This document shows positions 38,501 to 46,708 of a DNA stretch of 64,000 nt, piece after piece (the first letter of the stretch is position 1; every line of letters begins with the position of its first letter). The stretch spans positions 1 to 64,000 of the forward strand of contig NZ_AKJK01000087.1 of assembly GCF_000282375.1 (NCBI RefSeq), in the 5' to 3' direction. The DNA is from Pseudomonas sp. GM50. GTDB lineage: Bacteria; Pseudomonadota; Gammaproteobacteria; Pseudomonadales; Pseudomonadaceae. A program made the translations under genes and the position numbers. The notes under the pieces were generated by a model. The model saw only the letters and a list, made by a program, of their open reading frames with translations. It did not search any database and was not told the DNA's origin.

Positions 38501-39902
38501 GGCTTGCGGCCTCCGTGCCGACAGACTGGAACGCGGAAAAAGGAATGGGGTCGACGGGAAAACGCGGTCGCAACCAGCCCACGTCCTGCCGGCCGGTGGC
38601 TTCGCGCAAACGGTCGGTGCAATAACCCACGCACATCCGCCCCTGACAATCGCCCATGCTCACACGGGTGCGCATTTTCAGGCTGGCCAGGTCTTGCACG
38701 CCCTGCTCCAACGCCCGATCGATATCGGCGCGGGTTGCGTGTTCACAGCGGCAGATCACCGTGTCGGCAGCCGGCAATGCGGTCTGCCCGGCGCCGCGTT
38801 CGGTGTAACGGTCGACGGCGGCGCGAAAGCGCACGATGGACTTGAGTTTCGACAGGTAACGGTCACGCCTGACAAGCGCCAGTTCCGAGCCCAGCACATC
38901 GCGTTGCAGCAGGATCGACACCGCCGCGATCCGTCCCGCGAGCATGGCCGCCTCGCCACCGCGAATCCCGCCCATGTCACCGGCCAGGTGCACGTGGGGT
39001 TCGCTGCTTTGCTGCCAGACATTGGCGCTGGCCCGCAGATAGCCGTCGTCGCTGAAACCGTGATTCAGGCCCATTTGCTGGCTGAGTTGGGTGCGTGGAA
39101 TGAAGCCGTAACCGACCGCCAGGGTCTGCGCGGCAACCTGCTCGGCGCGACTCAGGTCCGGCTCCCAAGTGCTGGAGTATGGCGCGACGGTCACCGCATT
39201 CAACTCGCCCTCGCCCTGTGCCTCGACCACGCCCCAGCCATAGTGCATGGGGATGCCATGCAGTTTCAGGTACGCGAGCATGCTCAAGCCATCGAGAAAC
39301 AGCTGTGGCTTGTTCAACAGCGCGAGGCTTTCCCGAGCGATTTTGCCGAACGCGCACGCCTCGTAAACCCCGGCAACGCTCACCCCGGAGGTGTGCAGCT
39401 GGCAGGCCACCAACGGCAACAACGGACCGGTGCCCGCGATCACCACCGGCCCTTGCGGTTTAACCACGCCGCTCTTGATTTGCAGTTGCAGACCACCCAA
39501 CAGAATCACGCCGGGCAAGGTCCAGCCGGGAAAGGGCACGCTGCGTTCATGGCAACCGGCAGCCAACAGCAACTGTGAATACTCGATCTCCTGCAAGCGC
39601 TCATCAGCGTCCAGCGCCACCAGTGCCCGCGTCCCTTCGGCCCCCACCACGCGGTGGTTCAAGCGCACCTCGATCAGGGCCGACTGCTCCCGGAACTCTC
39701 CATGCAGTTTGGCCAGCGCTTCTGAATAGCGTGGCCCCAGATAATCCAGTTGAACGTTATCGCGCAAAGGGCCGCGATACACCACGCCGCCAAGCCGAGA
39801 GGCTTCTTCAAGCAAAGTACAGCGCACACCGTGCCGGGCCAGTTCAATGGCTGCAGCCATACCCGCCGGCCCACCGCCAACGATTACCGGATGCAGACTC
39901 AT
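38493..39902 (-). CDS. hcnB: Hydrogen cyanide synthase subunit HcnB
   Basis: 469 residues. FAD/NAD(P)-binding fold: VIVGGGPAGMAAAIELARHGVRCTLLEE at the N-terminus, the second dinucleotide motif VIAGTGPLLPLVACQL, and HLAGDMGGIRGGEAAMLAGRIAA. The C-terminal part has CRCEHATRADIDRALEQG and DCQGRMCVGYC, a BFD-like cysteine cluster for an additional [2Fe-2S] centre. The start overlaps hcnA by four bases (ATGA), the end overlaps hcnC by 8. Related opine/octopine oxidase subunits look alike, but the HcnC neighbour and the ANR/RsmA region argue for cyanide synthase. Confidence 0.9.
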   Translation of the reverse strand: MSLHPVIVGGGPAGMAAAIELARHGVRCTLLEEASRLGGVVYRGPLRDNVQLDYLGPRYSEALAKLHGEFREQSALIEVRLNHRVVGAEGTRALVALDADERLQEIEYSQLLLAAGCHERSVPFPGWTLPGVILLGGLQLQIKSGVVKPQGPVVIAGTGPLLPLVACQLHTSGVSVAGVYEACAFGKIARESLALLNKPQLFLDGLSMLAYLKLHGIPMHYGWGVVEAQGEGELNAVTVAPYSSTWEPDLSRAEQVAAQTLAVGYGFIPRTQLSQQMGLNHGFSDDGYLRASANVWQQSSEPHVHLAGDMGGIRGGEAAMLAGRIAAVSILLQRDVLGSELALVRRDRYLSKLKSIVRFRAAVDRYTERGAGQTALPAADTVICRCEHATRADIDRALEQGVQDLASLKMRTRVSMGDCQGRMCVGYCTDRLREATGRQDVGWLRPRFPVDPIPFSAFQSVGTEAASHE

Positions 39903-40213
39903 AACACCTCCTGCCCGGTGATGCGGTTTACCCGGGTTTCGACGCTCATGCCCTCACGCACGATCGTCTGGCAGGCACGACGCTTGTGTCGACCATCTAT
40001 TTTCACCAGGCAGCATTGGCACACGCCCATGCCGCAATAGGCACCGCTGACTTGATCGTGATCGTTACGGGCCACTTGGCGAATGCCCAGTGATTGAATG
40101 ACCGTCAGGACGGTTTCGCCGATGGCGGCGTTGACGGTTTGGCCATTGATGCGCACAGTCATGTCTGCCTGCACCAGTGGCTGGATATCGAAGGTTCTGT
40201 CTTGGCGTTGCAT
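39899..40213 (-). CDS. hcnA: Hydrogen cyanide synthase subunit HcnA
   Basis: 104 residues from MQRQDRTFDIQPLVQADMTVRING, the length known for HcnA. A [2Fe-2S] ferredoxin-like domain: GAYCGMGVCQCCLVKIDG and RRACQTIV supply the four cluster Cys. An ATG 12 bases upstream lies inside the ribosome-binding/RsmA motif and is rejected as start. First of three overlapping genes; the complex makes HCN at low oxygen and high cell density, a biocontrol trait of rhizosphere pseudomonads. Confidence 0.92.
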   Translation of the reverse strand: MQRQDRTFDIQPLVQADMTVRINGQTVNAAIGETVLTVIQSLGIRQVARNDHDQVSGAYCGMGVCQCCLVKIDGRHKRRACQTIVREGMSVETRVNRITGQEVL

Positions 40214-40220
40214 GGCGAAG

Positions 40221-40232
40221 TTCATCCTTGAA
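40221..40232 (-). promoter_or_regulatory. RsmA/RsmE binding site over the hcnA ribosome-binding site
   Basis: Minus strand reads TTCAAGGATGAA, a palindromic fit to the A/UCANGGANGU/A consensus, with the GGA serving as shine-dalgarno 11 bases before the ATG. A second GGA site (AACATGGAGC) lies at 40255-40264. This is the well-studied Gac/Rsm control point of hcnA in fluorescent pseudomonads, so translation is probably repressed until RsmX/Y/Z accumulate. Confidence 0.75.
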
Positions 40233-40345
40233 AAGTTCAGGTAAGGGTTGTTCAGCTCCATGTTGCACTTGCACCCTGCCGGCCAACCGGACAGCGCAAT
40301 CGTTGCGCGGTGAAGCACTGTAGCCAATGCTGCAGGAGGGCCTGG

Positions 40346-40394
40346 ATCTTTTATGTTAGGGAATATCGCCAAGGGAAATATTGATCCAGGCCAG
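40346..40394 (-). promoter_or_regulatory. ANR-dependent hcnA promoter
   Basis: CTGGC-CTGG-ATCAA (40381-40394) differs by one base from the hcn-type ANR box TTGGC-N4-ATCAA. A -10 element TAACAT (40353-40358) follows. Centre-to-start distance predicts initiation near 40346, exactly 7 bases after that -10, i.e. a class II (-41.5) arrangement. The leader would be about 133 bases and contains a small hairpin GCGCAA/TTGCGC. Confidence 0.72.
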
Positions 40395-40469
40395 TGAAAG
40401 CGTGTCCTTTCACCCTGAGTGCCTGACAGAAAGCTTTCATCGAATCGCTACCGGAGCCCAAAAGCAAAA

Positions 40470-40498
40470 CGCCGCTTCTACCTGAGATAGAAGCGGCG
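40470..40498 (-). terminator. Rho-independent terminator of the membrane-protein operon
   Basis: 11-bp perfect stem CGCCGCTTCTA/TAGAAGCGGCG with a 7-base loop, followed on the minus strand by GTTTTGCTTTT. It ends the two-gene unit just upstream of the hcn promoter and would insulate it. Confidence 0.82.
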
Positions 40499-40519
40499 CA
40501 GGCAAGTGCCTCAAAGGGC

Positions 40520-40591
40520 TCACGTCAGCAAGGCAATCAGAATGATGATCGGGATCGGTACGCCAAGAAGGAACAGCAATATAGAGCGCAT
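40520..40591 (-). CDS. Very small hydrophobic membrane protein (23 residues)
   Basis: ATG at 40591, preceded by GGGAG, encodes MRSILLFLLGVPIPIIILIA then LLT and a stop: a single membrane helix with a Pro-x-Pro in the middle. It is 15 bases behind the larger membrane-protein gene and just before a strong terminator, so it is cotranscribed. Similar one-helix proteins with a LLGVPIPIIILIAL core are, to my memory, found in many proteobacteria without assigned function. Too short for most gene finders. Confidence 0.7.
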   Translation of the reverse strand: MRSILLFLLGVPIPIIILIALLT

Positions 40592-40606
40592 GGGGGTTCT
40601 CCCGGG

Positions 40607-41557
40607 TTAGCGAACAGGTGGCAGCATCGTGGTTGTGGTGGTGGTCACGTAGGCATCGGTTTCCAGGTACTCCACGGCATCCCGGCGACGACCGCCGAAG
40701 ATCGCGGCGAGGCTGGCAAAAAATGCACCGGCCAGCAGCGCGACGAACATCCACAACGCCGTCAAGGCTGCTACTTTGGCTGCGGTATCGGCCGCTTGTT
40801 GCGCGGCCAGTTTGGCGTCGGCGACGGCTTTTTGGGTGCGGGCATAGACTTCATTGACACGGCGTTCGGCGTCCGCTTGAGTGAGGTTGGTCCGCTGCGC
40901 GACCAGTTGTGCCAGGTAAGTCCGATCCTCGGACGCCAGTTGACCGTCGTTGCGCAGGCTGCGCGCGAAGATTCGGGTGACGGTGCCATTGACGGCGTCC
41001 TCGCTGACAGCGACTGGCCGATCATCGCGAAACAGGCTGTCGACGAAGTAACCGTACGGGTCATTGTCGGTATTACCGACCGCGCTGCCGGCAGCCTGGG
41101 TCATGGCGCTGGCGGCACCGCCGGCGACCGTTGCACCGGCCTGCACGCCGCCGCTGACGATGTTGCTGACCGAGCCGACCACCAGCGTCGCAGTCACCAG
41201 CGTCGCGATACACCAGGCCAGGAAGCCATGGGCGGTGTCACGGAAGTAGACCTCATCGCCGTGCAGGTAGGCCCACCTCACCCGTAGGCGACCGGCGATG
41301 TAGCCGCCGAGCCCGGACGCCACGATCTGAGTAAAGGCCAGCCAGACAATCGTCGAGATACCCAGGCTTTTGGCGCTGACGCCTTCATGGGCCCACGGCG
41401 AAACCGCCGAAAAACCCAGGCCAAAACCAAGCAGCACGAGGATCAGCGACAACGCCGCAGCCGCCGCGGCCCCGGCGAAGATCGCGGCCCAGGACACGCC
41501 CGAGAGCGTGCTGAACTCATCTGCGACAGGATAAAAACCATCAGAGGATCTGTTCAT
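40607..41557 (-). CDS. Conserved inner-membrane protein of unknown function
   Basis: 316 residues. Helices at about 22-50 (WAAIFAGAAAAAALSLILVLLGFGLGF), 65-90, 110-150, and 265-290 (LTALWMFVALLAGAFFASLAAIF). Between them is a soluble region of about 100 residues with an alanine-rich charged helix (RRVNEVYARTQKAVADAKLAAQQAADTAAKVAA). The C-terminus has a threonine run (TTTTTT). Glycine/alanine-rich helices could pack as in scaffold proteins. No enzyme motif. It shares an operon with the 23-residue protein. Function unknown. Confidence 0.78.
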   Translation of the reverse strand: MNRSSDGFYPVADEFSTLSGVSWAAIFAGAAAAAALSLILVLLGFGLGFSAVSPWAHEGVSAKSLGISTIVWLAFTQIVASGLGGYIAGRLRVRWAYLHGDEVYFRDTAHGFLAWCIATLVTATLVVGSVSNIVSGGVQAGATVAGGAASAMTQAAGSAVGNTDNDPYGYFVDSLFRDDRPVAVSEDAVNGTVTRIFARSLRNDGQLASEDRTYLAQLVAQRTNLTQADAERRVNEVYARTQKAVADAKLAAQQAADTAAKVAALTALWMFVALLAGAFFASLAAIFGGRRRDAVEYLETDAYVTTTTTTMLPPVR

Positions 41558-41739
41558 TGTTGTAGTGCTCCAGGCAGGTGTTACAACTCGTCAAACGAGC
41601 AATTGCAGTCAACGTGCCAGTCGCACTACTTAGATAAATCTTTCTATTTCAATGAGTTGAAAACAATGAACTTCTCAGGGTCATGCAGTTTGCAAGGAGC
41701 CGGCCATATCGGCGGGTTTTATGCATTGCGCTAAACGAA

Positions 41740-42075
41740 TTACTTGCGCTTGTAGCTCTTGTTGCCGCTGGGCGTCAGGCAATACACCCCGCCTCTTGGC
41801 CCGGTGCAGAAGGTACCGGTGCCGCAGGCGCAGCCATCGGAATCCTGTAACAGCGTCTGCGGACGTGCCTGGCTTTCACCACCAAACATCGCCGAGCAGC
41901 TTTTCTTCGAACCACTGATGGAACCGTCATTGCACAGGAACAGATCGCCGTCGCAACGATCGATTCCGCCCTTATTCCCCGAACATGGCGTGTTGGCAGC
42001 CCAGGCAGATGAGCCGAACATGCACAACAACAGCAAAAACATCGGCATCCAGCCACGAACCAGTAAAGTGCGCAC
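41740..42075 (-). CDS. Secreted cysteine-rich small protein
   Basis: 111 residues with a signal peptide (MRTLLVRGWMPMFLLLLCMFGSSAWAA; the second Met at residue 10 could be the start). The mature part of about 85 residues has eight Cys (PCSG, RCDGD, FLCND, SCSAM, GCACG, FCTG, YCLT), enough for four disulfides, and a basic tail KSYKRK. No known domain recognised. Monocistronic, before the divergent two-component genes. A periplasmic or extracellular disulfide-rich protein is all that can be said. Confidence 0.72.
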   Translation of the reverse strand: MRTLLVRGWMPMFLLLLCMFGSSAWAANTPCSGNKGGIDRCDGDLFLCNDGSISGSKKSCSAMFGGESQARPQTLLQDSDGCACGTGTFCTGPRGGVYCLTPSGNKSYKRK

Positions 42076-42224
42076 AGTGCAGCTTCCCTTTAGAGTTATG
42101 GCCGGATGATATCAACGTTCCAGCCAGGCTCACGAGGCAACATGAAAGTTAATTTAAAAAGCCGCGCGTAATTCTTGGCAAAATGAGCCCCACTTCGCAT
42201 TGAACCGATTATCAGGCAAGCCCT

Positions 42225-42908
42225 ATGACCCGCATCTTGACCATCGAAGACGACGCTGTGACCGCCCGGGAAATCGTCGCCGAACTGAGTAGCCATGGCC
42301 TCGACGTGGATTGGGTCGACAATGGCCGTGAAGGCCTTGCGCGCGCGGTCAGCGGTGACTACGACCTGATCACCCTCGACCGCATGCTGCCGGAGCTCGA
42401 TGGCCTGGCGATTGTCACCACCCTGCGCACCATGGGCGTGGCCACTCCGATCCTGATGATCAGCGCCCTCTCCGATGTCGATGAACGGGTTCGCGGCCTG
42501 CGCGCCGGCGGCGACGATTACCTGACCAAACCGTTCGCCACCGATGAAATGGCCGCCCGGGTAGAAGTCTTGCTGCGCCGGCAAAATACCGTGACCGCCC
42601 AGGCCACCACATTGTGCGTGGCCGATCTGGAGCTGAACCTGATCAGCCACGAGGCCAGCCGCGACAGCCAGTTGCTGACGCTGTTGCCCACCGAGTACAA
42701 GTTGCTGGAATTTCTGATGCGCAACACCGGGCAGATTCTGTCGCGGATGATGATTTTCGAAGAGGTCTGGGGTTATCACTTCGACCCCGGCACCAACCTG
42801 ATCGACGTGCACATCGGCCGTCTGCGCAAAAAGATAGACCCGCCCGGCAAAGTCCCACTGATTCGGACCGTGCGAGGCTCGGGTTATGTCATTGCTGAAC
42901 CCCTCTAA
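42225..42908 (+). CDS. OmpR-family response regulator
   Basis: 227 residues. Receiver domain 1-118: acidic pair EDD near residue 8-10, phosphoacceptor Asp in LITLDRMLPELDG near residue 51, Lys in DYLTKPFA near 101. Winged-helix DNA-binding domain 125-225: LTLLPTEYKLLEFLMRNTGQILSRMMIFEEVWGYHF and VDVHIGRLRKKI-like NLIDVHIGRLRKKIDPPG. Overlaps the sensor kinase gene by 23 bases. The regulon is unknown. Confidence 0.93.
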   Translation: MTRILTIEDDAVTAREIVAELSSHGLDVDWVDNGREGLARAVSGDYDLITLDRMLPELDGLAIVTTLRTMGVATPILMISALSDVDERVRGLRAGGDDYLTKPFATDEMAARVEVLLRRQNTVTAQATTLCVADLELNLISHEASRDSQLLTLLPTEYKLLEFLMRNTGQILSRMMIFEEVWGYHFDPGTNLIDVHIGRLRKKIDPPGKVPLIRTVRGSGYVIAEPL

Positions 42909-44280
42909 GGGCTGGCGCTCCTCCAGCAGCCGCTTGCTGGCGCTCTACAGTTCGCTGTTCGTGGCCTGGAGCGGGATTCTCATGGGGGTCATGTACTACG
43001 AGGTGTCCAGCTACCTGGACACCCTGGCCAAGCATTCGCTGATGCAACGTCAGCATCTGTTTTCTCGCTTCCAGGGCGAGCAACTGGAGGACGCCCTCGC
43101 CGCCAGCGTGACCTTCGACATTCGCGGCATCGATGCCTATGGCCTGTTCGATGACCAGCGGCGTCACCTCAGCGGCCCTTTGCGCCAGATCCCCCAAGGC
43201 CTGCCGCTGGACGGCAAGATTCACATCCTCAGCGATTGCGTCGACGCCGACGACCCGACCTTGCCCGCCGACAGTTGCGATGCCGCTGCGACCCGGACCC
43301 TGGACGGACGCTGGCTGGTGCTGGTGCGGGACAACGGTTCGTTGTTTGCCGTGACCCGGATCATCCTCCACGCGCTGCTGTGGGGCGTGTCGCTGACCAT
43401 TCTGCCCGGCATCGCCGGCTGGCACTTATTGCGACGGCGCCCGCTGCGGCGGATCCGGGCAATCCAGGCCAGCGCCGAAGCCATCGTCGCCGGTGACCTG
43501 ACCCGGCGCCTGCCGCTGTCCAACCGCCGTGACGAACTGGACATGCTCGCCGCCATCGTCAACGCCATGCTCGAACGCATCGAACGCTTGATGAACGAGG
43601 TCAAGGGCGTGTGCGACAACATCGCCCATGACCTGCGCACACCGCTGACGCGCCTGCGGGCGCAGCTGTACCGGATTCAGCAACAGGCCGATGACGGTTC
43701 GACGCTGGCCGTGCAACTGGATTCGGTGCTCGGCGAGGCCGATACCTTGATGGCGCGCTTTCGTGGGCTGTTGCGGATTTCCGAACTGGAGGATCGCCAG
43801 CGCCGTTCGGGTTTCGTGCAACTGGACCCGGTGCCGTTGCTGCAAGAGTTGCATGACTTTTATCTACCGCTGGCCGAAGAAGGTGAACTGACCTTTGAAC
43901 TGCAACTGCCCGAGTCCCTGCCCCGGCTCAACGGCGACCGGGCGCTGCTGTTCGAAGCGGTGGCGAATTTGCTGAGCAACTCGATCAAATTCACGCCACC
44001 GGGTGGCAAGGTGATTTTGCGTGGGGTGAATGATGCAGGCCATACGCGAATCGAAGTACTCGACTCCGGCCCCGGCATTGCGCTGGCCGAACGTGAGGCG
44101 GTGTTTCAGCGTTTCTATCGCGCCGAGGGCGGTAACCCGCAAAGCGGATTCGGGCTGGGCCTGTCGATCGTCGCAGCGATTGTCAGCCTGCATGGGTTTA
44201 CGCTGGAAGTGGGCAGCAGCGAACTGGGTGGGGCGTTGTTGGTGCTTGATTGCCGGCAGAGTTTGATTCCTCAGGCCTGA
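42886..44280 (+). CDS. Sensor histidine kinase
   Basis: 464 residues. Helix one at about 17-40, a periplasmic domain of about 120 residues with two or three Cys (SDCVDADDPTLPADSCDAA), helix two near 160-180, and a HAMP domain (ASAEAIVAGDLTRRLPLSNRRDELD). DHp helix: VCDNIAHDLRTPLTRLRAQL with the phosphoacceptor His near 251. ATPase domain: NLLSNSIKFTPPGGKV (N box), DSGPGIALAE (G1), GFGLGLSIVAAIV (G2). Pairs with the preceding regulator. The Cys pair in the periplasmic loop may form a disulfide or bind metal (inference). Signal unknown. Confidence 0.93.
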   Translation: MSLLNPSKGWRSSSSRLLALYSSLFVAWSGILMGVMYYEVSSYLDTLAKHSLMQRQHLFSRFQGEQLEDALAASVTFDIRGIDAYGLFDDQRRHLSGPLRQIPQGLPLDGKIHILSDCVDADDPTLPADSCDAAATRTLDGRWLVLVRDNGSLFAVTRIILHALLWGVSLTILPGIAGWHLLRRRPLRRIRAIQASAEAIVAGDLTRRLPLSNRRDELDMLAAIVNAMLERIERLMNEVKGVCDNIAHDLRTPLTRLRAQLYRIQQQADDGSTLAVQLDSVLGEADTLMARFRGLLRISELEDRQRRSGFVQLDPVPLLQELHDFYLPLAEEGELTFELQLPESLPRLNGDRALLFEAVANLLSNSIKFTPPGGKVILRGVNDAGHTRIEVLDSGPGIALAEREAVFQRFYRAEGGNPQSGFGLGLSIVAAIVSLHGFTLEVGSSELGGALLVLDCRQSLIPQA

Positions 44281-44305
44281 CCCTCATTCACTGACTACGA
44301 AGCCC

Positions 44306-44400
44306 CCTGTGGGAGCGAGCCTGCTCGCGATAGCGGCCTTCCAGTCAACATTGATGTTGTCTGACACTGCGCTATCGCGAGCAGGCTCGCTCCCACAGGG
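44306..44400. repeat. REP doublet with palindromic spacer
   Basis: GGAGCGAGCCTGCTCGCGAT cores with a spacer containing CAGTCAACATTGATGTTGTCTG, itself a palindrome, so the entire unit folds as one hairpin between convergent genes. Confidence 0.9.
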
Positions 44401-44434
44401 GATTTGTTTGGGCCGGGAATTGGTGGAATTCGAC

Positions 44435-44941
44435 TCAATACCCCGGAACCTCGCTCAGAAATACCGGCAGATCTGTGATCGGCGGCAGGGCCGGAATCTC
44501 GACGTACATCTGGACCACCCAGCCTCGGTGATAACTGGCGTGGTTGACCACATGCAACAGCATCGCGCCGGCGCTCATGACCCCGCTTTCCCCCGCGACG
44601 GAGGTGAATTCGATGGGTTGATCCAGCGAGTCGTCGGTCTGGGCCGAGCTCCACCCACAGAACCATTGATCGATCTCCTGTTGCGCCATTCGCAGTTCGG
44701 GGAGTTCGGTATGGAGCAGGTCATGGGAGGTTTTGAAGTCGTGGCCTCGGCCCTCCAGGTGGGCTTGCCAGATGCAGTCCACCACGTAGATGTGGTTCAA
44801 GGTGCCGATGATGTTGCTGAACACCGACACCCGTTTACGGTTGAGCTCTTCCGGTGGCAGCGCCATGAGGCTGTCGAAGAGTCGCTGATCGGCCCAGCGC
44901 CTGTAATCGGCGAGCATACGGGCAGTGCGTACGTTGATCAT
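44435..44941 (-). CDS. DinB-family protein
   Basis: 168 residues, four-helix DinB/YfiT fold. MLADYRRWADQRLFDSLMALP is the usual first helix. The metal-binding His residues are in GTLNHIYVVDCIW and HVVNHASYHRGWVVQM. Known members are thiol-dependent transferases or hydrolases, or stress proteins; no substrate can be named here. Monocistronic between REP doublets. Confidence 0.85.
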   Translation of the reverse strand: MINVRTARMLADYRRWADQRLFDSLMALPPEELNRKRVSVFSNIIGTLNHIYVVDCIWQAHLEGRGHDFKTSHDLLHTELPELRMAQQEIDQWFCGWSSAQTDDSLDQPIEFTSVAGESGVMSAGAMLLHVVNHASYHRGWVVQMYVEIPALPPITDLPVFLSEVPGY

Positions 44942-45032
44942 CAGAGGTCTCCCATGACGATGGGCGCATTGCCAAGAATAGCCCCCCGCTGATCATCGGT
45001 CACGCCGTACGCGACCTTGTAGCCGCAGGCCC

Positions 45033-45128
45033 AATGTGGGAGCGGGCTTGCTCGCGAAAGCGGTGTGTCAGGCAACATCATTGTCGACTGACAGTCCGTA
45101 TTCGCGAGCAAGCCCGCTCCCACATTGG
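45033..45128. repeat. REP doublet (GGGCTTGC subtype) with palindromic spacer
   Basis: Cores GTGGGAGCGGGCTTGCTCGC and inverse; the spacer GTGTGTCAGGCAACATCATT and GACTGACAGTCCG repeats the shared inner sequence of other doublets. Confidence 0.9.
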
Positions 45129-45156
45129 GCCAGCGGCTACAGGATTTCGTCGCGCA

Positions 45157-46266
45157 TCAAATCAGGATCAGACGCTGCACCACCCGGTCGGCCAGCGCCA
45201 GGCAACTGGTCAGCCCCGGCGATTCGATGCCGAACAGGTTGACCAACCCCGGCACGCCATGCACATCCGGGCCGCTGATGACGAAGTCAGCGGCGGGCTC
45301 GCTCGGTCCGGCGATTTTCGGGCGAATACCGCTGTAGGCCGGTTGCAGGCTGTTATCGGGCAACGCCGGCCAGTAGCGCCGGATCGCCTGATAGAAACCT
45401 TCGCTACGGCGGGGATCGACGCGGTAATCGACCTGATCGACCCATTCGACATCCGGCCCGAAACGCGCCTGACCGCCCAGGTCCAGGGTCATGTGCACGC
45501 CCAGCCCGGCGCTTTCCGGTGCCGGGTAAACCAGATGCCGGAACGGTGCCGGACCGCTGAAACTGAAATAACTGCCCTTGCACAGCCAGGCCTTGGGAAC
45601 GTGCTGCGCGGGCAAGCCTTCGACCCGGCTCGCCACTTCAGGCGCGGACAATCCCGCGCAGTTGATCAACTGACGACAGCTCAACATCATCGGCTGAGCG
45701 CCACCCATGTGCAGTTCGAAACCGTGCCCGGTACAACGGGCCGATTCCAATGGCGTGTGAAAGGCTATCGAAGTACCGCACGCTTCAGCATCTGCCTGAA
45801 GCGCCAGCATCAGGGCATGGGAATCGATGATGCCGGTGGACGGCGACCAGAGCGCGGCAACGCAGGACAACGCCGGTTCAAGCGCCCGCGCCTGCCCGGC
45901 ATCCAGCCATTGCAGATCATCGACACCGTTGCGCCAGCCCTGCTCCAGCAACGCCTGCAAGGCAAGGCGCTGACGGTCATCGGTGGCCACGATCAGCTTG
46001 CCGATACGCTGGTAATCGACGCCGCGTTCATCGCAGAAGGCGTACAGCCGATGCCTGCCCTCCACGCACAATTGCGCCTTGAGACTGCCGCTCGGGTAAT
46101 AGATGCCAGCGTGGATCACTTCCGAATTGCGCGAACTGATGCCCACGCCAATCCCCTCGCCTGCCTCGACCAGAATCACTTCTCGCCCGATCCGGGCCAG
46201 GGCCCTGGCCACCGCCAGCCCGACCACGCCAGCCCCGACCACCACGCATTCGATATCGACGCTCAC
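45157..46266 (-). CDS. FAD-dependent oxidoreductase, L-2-hydroxyglutarate oxidase-like
   Basis: 369 residues from the GTG giving (M)[26 protein letters not shown], with GGAGGG very close upstream; another GTG five codons earlier is possible. DAO superfamily: FAD motif [32 protein letters not shown] (a block conserved in LhgO/YgaF and human L2HGDH), [16 protein letters not shown], and a C-terminal [17 protein letters not shown]. LhgO oxidises L-2-hydroxyglutarate to 2-oxoglutarate. The family also includes other 2-hydroxyacid and sarcosine-type oxidases, so the substrate is likely but not proven. Confidence 0.85.
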   Translation of the reverse strand: MSVDIECVVVGAGVVGLAVARALARIGREVILVEAGEGIGVGISSRNSEVIHAGIYYPSGSLKAQLCVEGRHRLYAFCDERGVDYQRIGKLIVATDDRQRLALQALLEQGWRNGVDDLQWLDAGQARALEPALSCVAALWSPSTGIIDSHALMLALQADAEACGTSIAFHTPLESARCTGHGFELHMGGAQPMMLSCRQLINCAGLSAPEVASRVEGLPAQHVPKAWLCKGSYFSFSGPAPFRHLVYPAPESAGLGVHMTLDLGGQARFGPDVEWVDQVDYRVDPRRSEGFYQAIRRYWPALPDNSLQPAYSGIRPKIAGPSEPAADFVISGPDVHGVPGLVNLFGIESPGLTSCLALADRVVQRLILI

Positions 46267-46632
46267 CTGCCCTCCACCCACTCAAGCCATCCCTCGTTTC
46301 CGATGATCGATCAGGCTGAAGAAAATCACCAGCCATGACGATTGCATACGGTCTGCTGCGTTTCATCCAACAGCCATCAAAACGGCAATTAACTGTCTAT
46401 TAGCTGAACCACTACACACTTCAATAACCGAATCCCGTTTAACCAACCATTAAGCGGACTTTTACGATTGACTTCACAAGCCTCGCTGAGTAAATTGCCC
46501 GGGCCGGTAACAACGGCCTTTTATCAACTCACAAAAGAATCCAATGGACACAGTATCTAGTCGCTGTCGGATGACTGCAGATAGGCAGGATCTGGCACAT
46601 AACCCAGACAATGACGGGACTCGACTTTTCGG
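46267..46632. other. Intergenic region upstream of the mgtA leader
   Basis: AT-richer than the window average (46370-46480 has AATTAACTGTCTATTAGCTG and CGTTTAACCAACCATTAAG). It should hold the promoter of the 98-residue ORF and mgtA. A loose PhoP-box-like repeat TGTCTA-N5-TGAACC occurs at 46395-46411 but matches poorly in its second half. No gene is supported. Confidence 0.45.
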
Positions 46633-46702
46633 TCCGGTGAGCTGCGCTAGAGCCTGAGGCTCCACCGTAACTTGCCTCACCGGAATCAGTCCGGCCCAGA
46701 GG
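46633..46702 (+). ncRNA. Structured, switch-like leader RNA before the 98-residue ORF
   Basis: A 9-bp stem TCCGGTGAG (46633-46641)/CTCACCGGA (46676-46684) encloses a hairpin GAGCC-TGA-GGCTC (46650-46662). The right arm's CCGGA can instead pair with TCCGG (46690-46694), next to the ribosome site AGAGG (46698-46702). Two exclusive folds near a ribosome site suggest a regulatory leader. It fits no riboswitch class that I can name. Confidence 0.45.
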
Positions 46703-46708
46703 CATGTT

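Noticed and set aside
37241-40213. Opine/octopine or D-hydroxyproline dehydrogenase operon instead of hcnABC
   Set aside because: The three-subunit layout is shared, but the HcnC-typical N-terminal block, HcnA length, ANR box and RsmA site favour cyanide synthase.
46395-46411. PhoP box upstream of the mgtA region
   Set aside because: TGTCTA is close to the half-site but the second half TGAACC is not, so no call is made.
46633-46702. Known riboswitch (M-box, yybP-ykoY) before mgtA
   Set aside because: Short similarity such as GGTGAG and GGCTCC occurs, but the remaining conserved blocks of these classes are missing; kept only as an unnamed structured leader.
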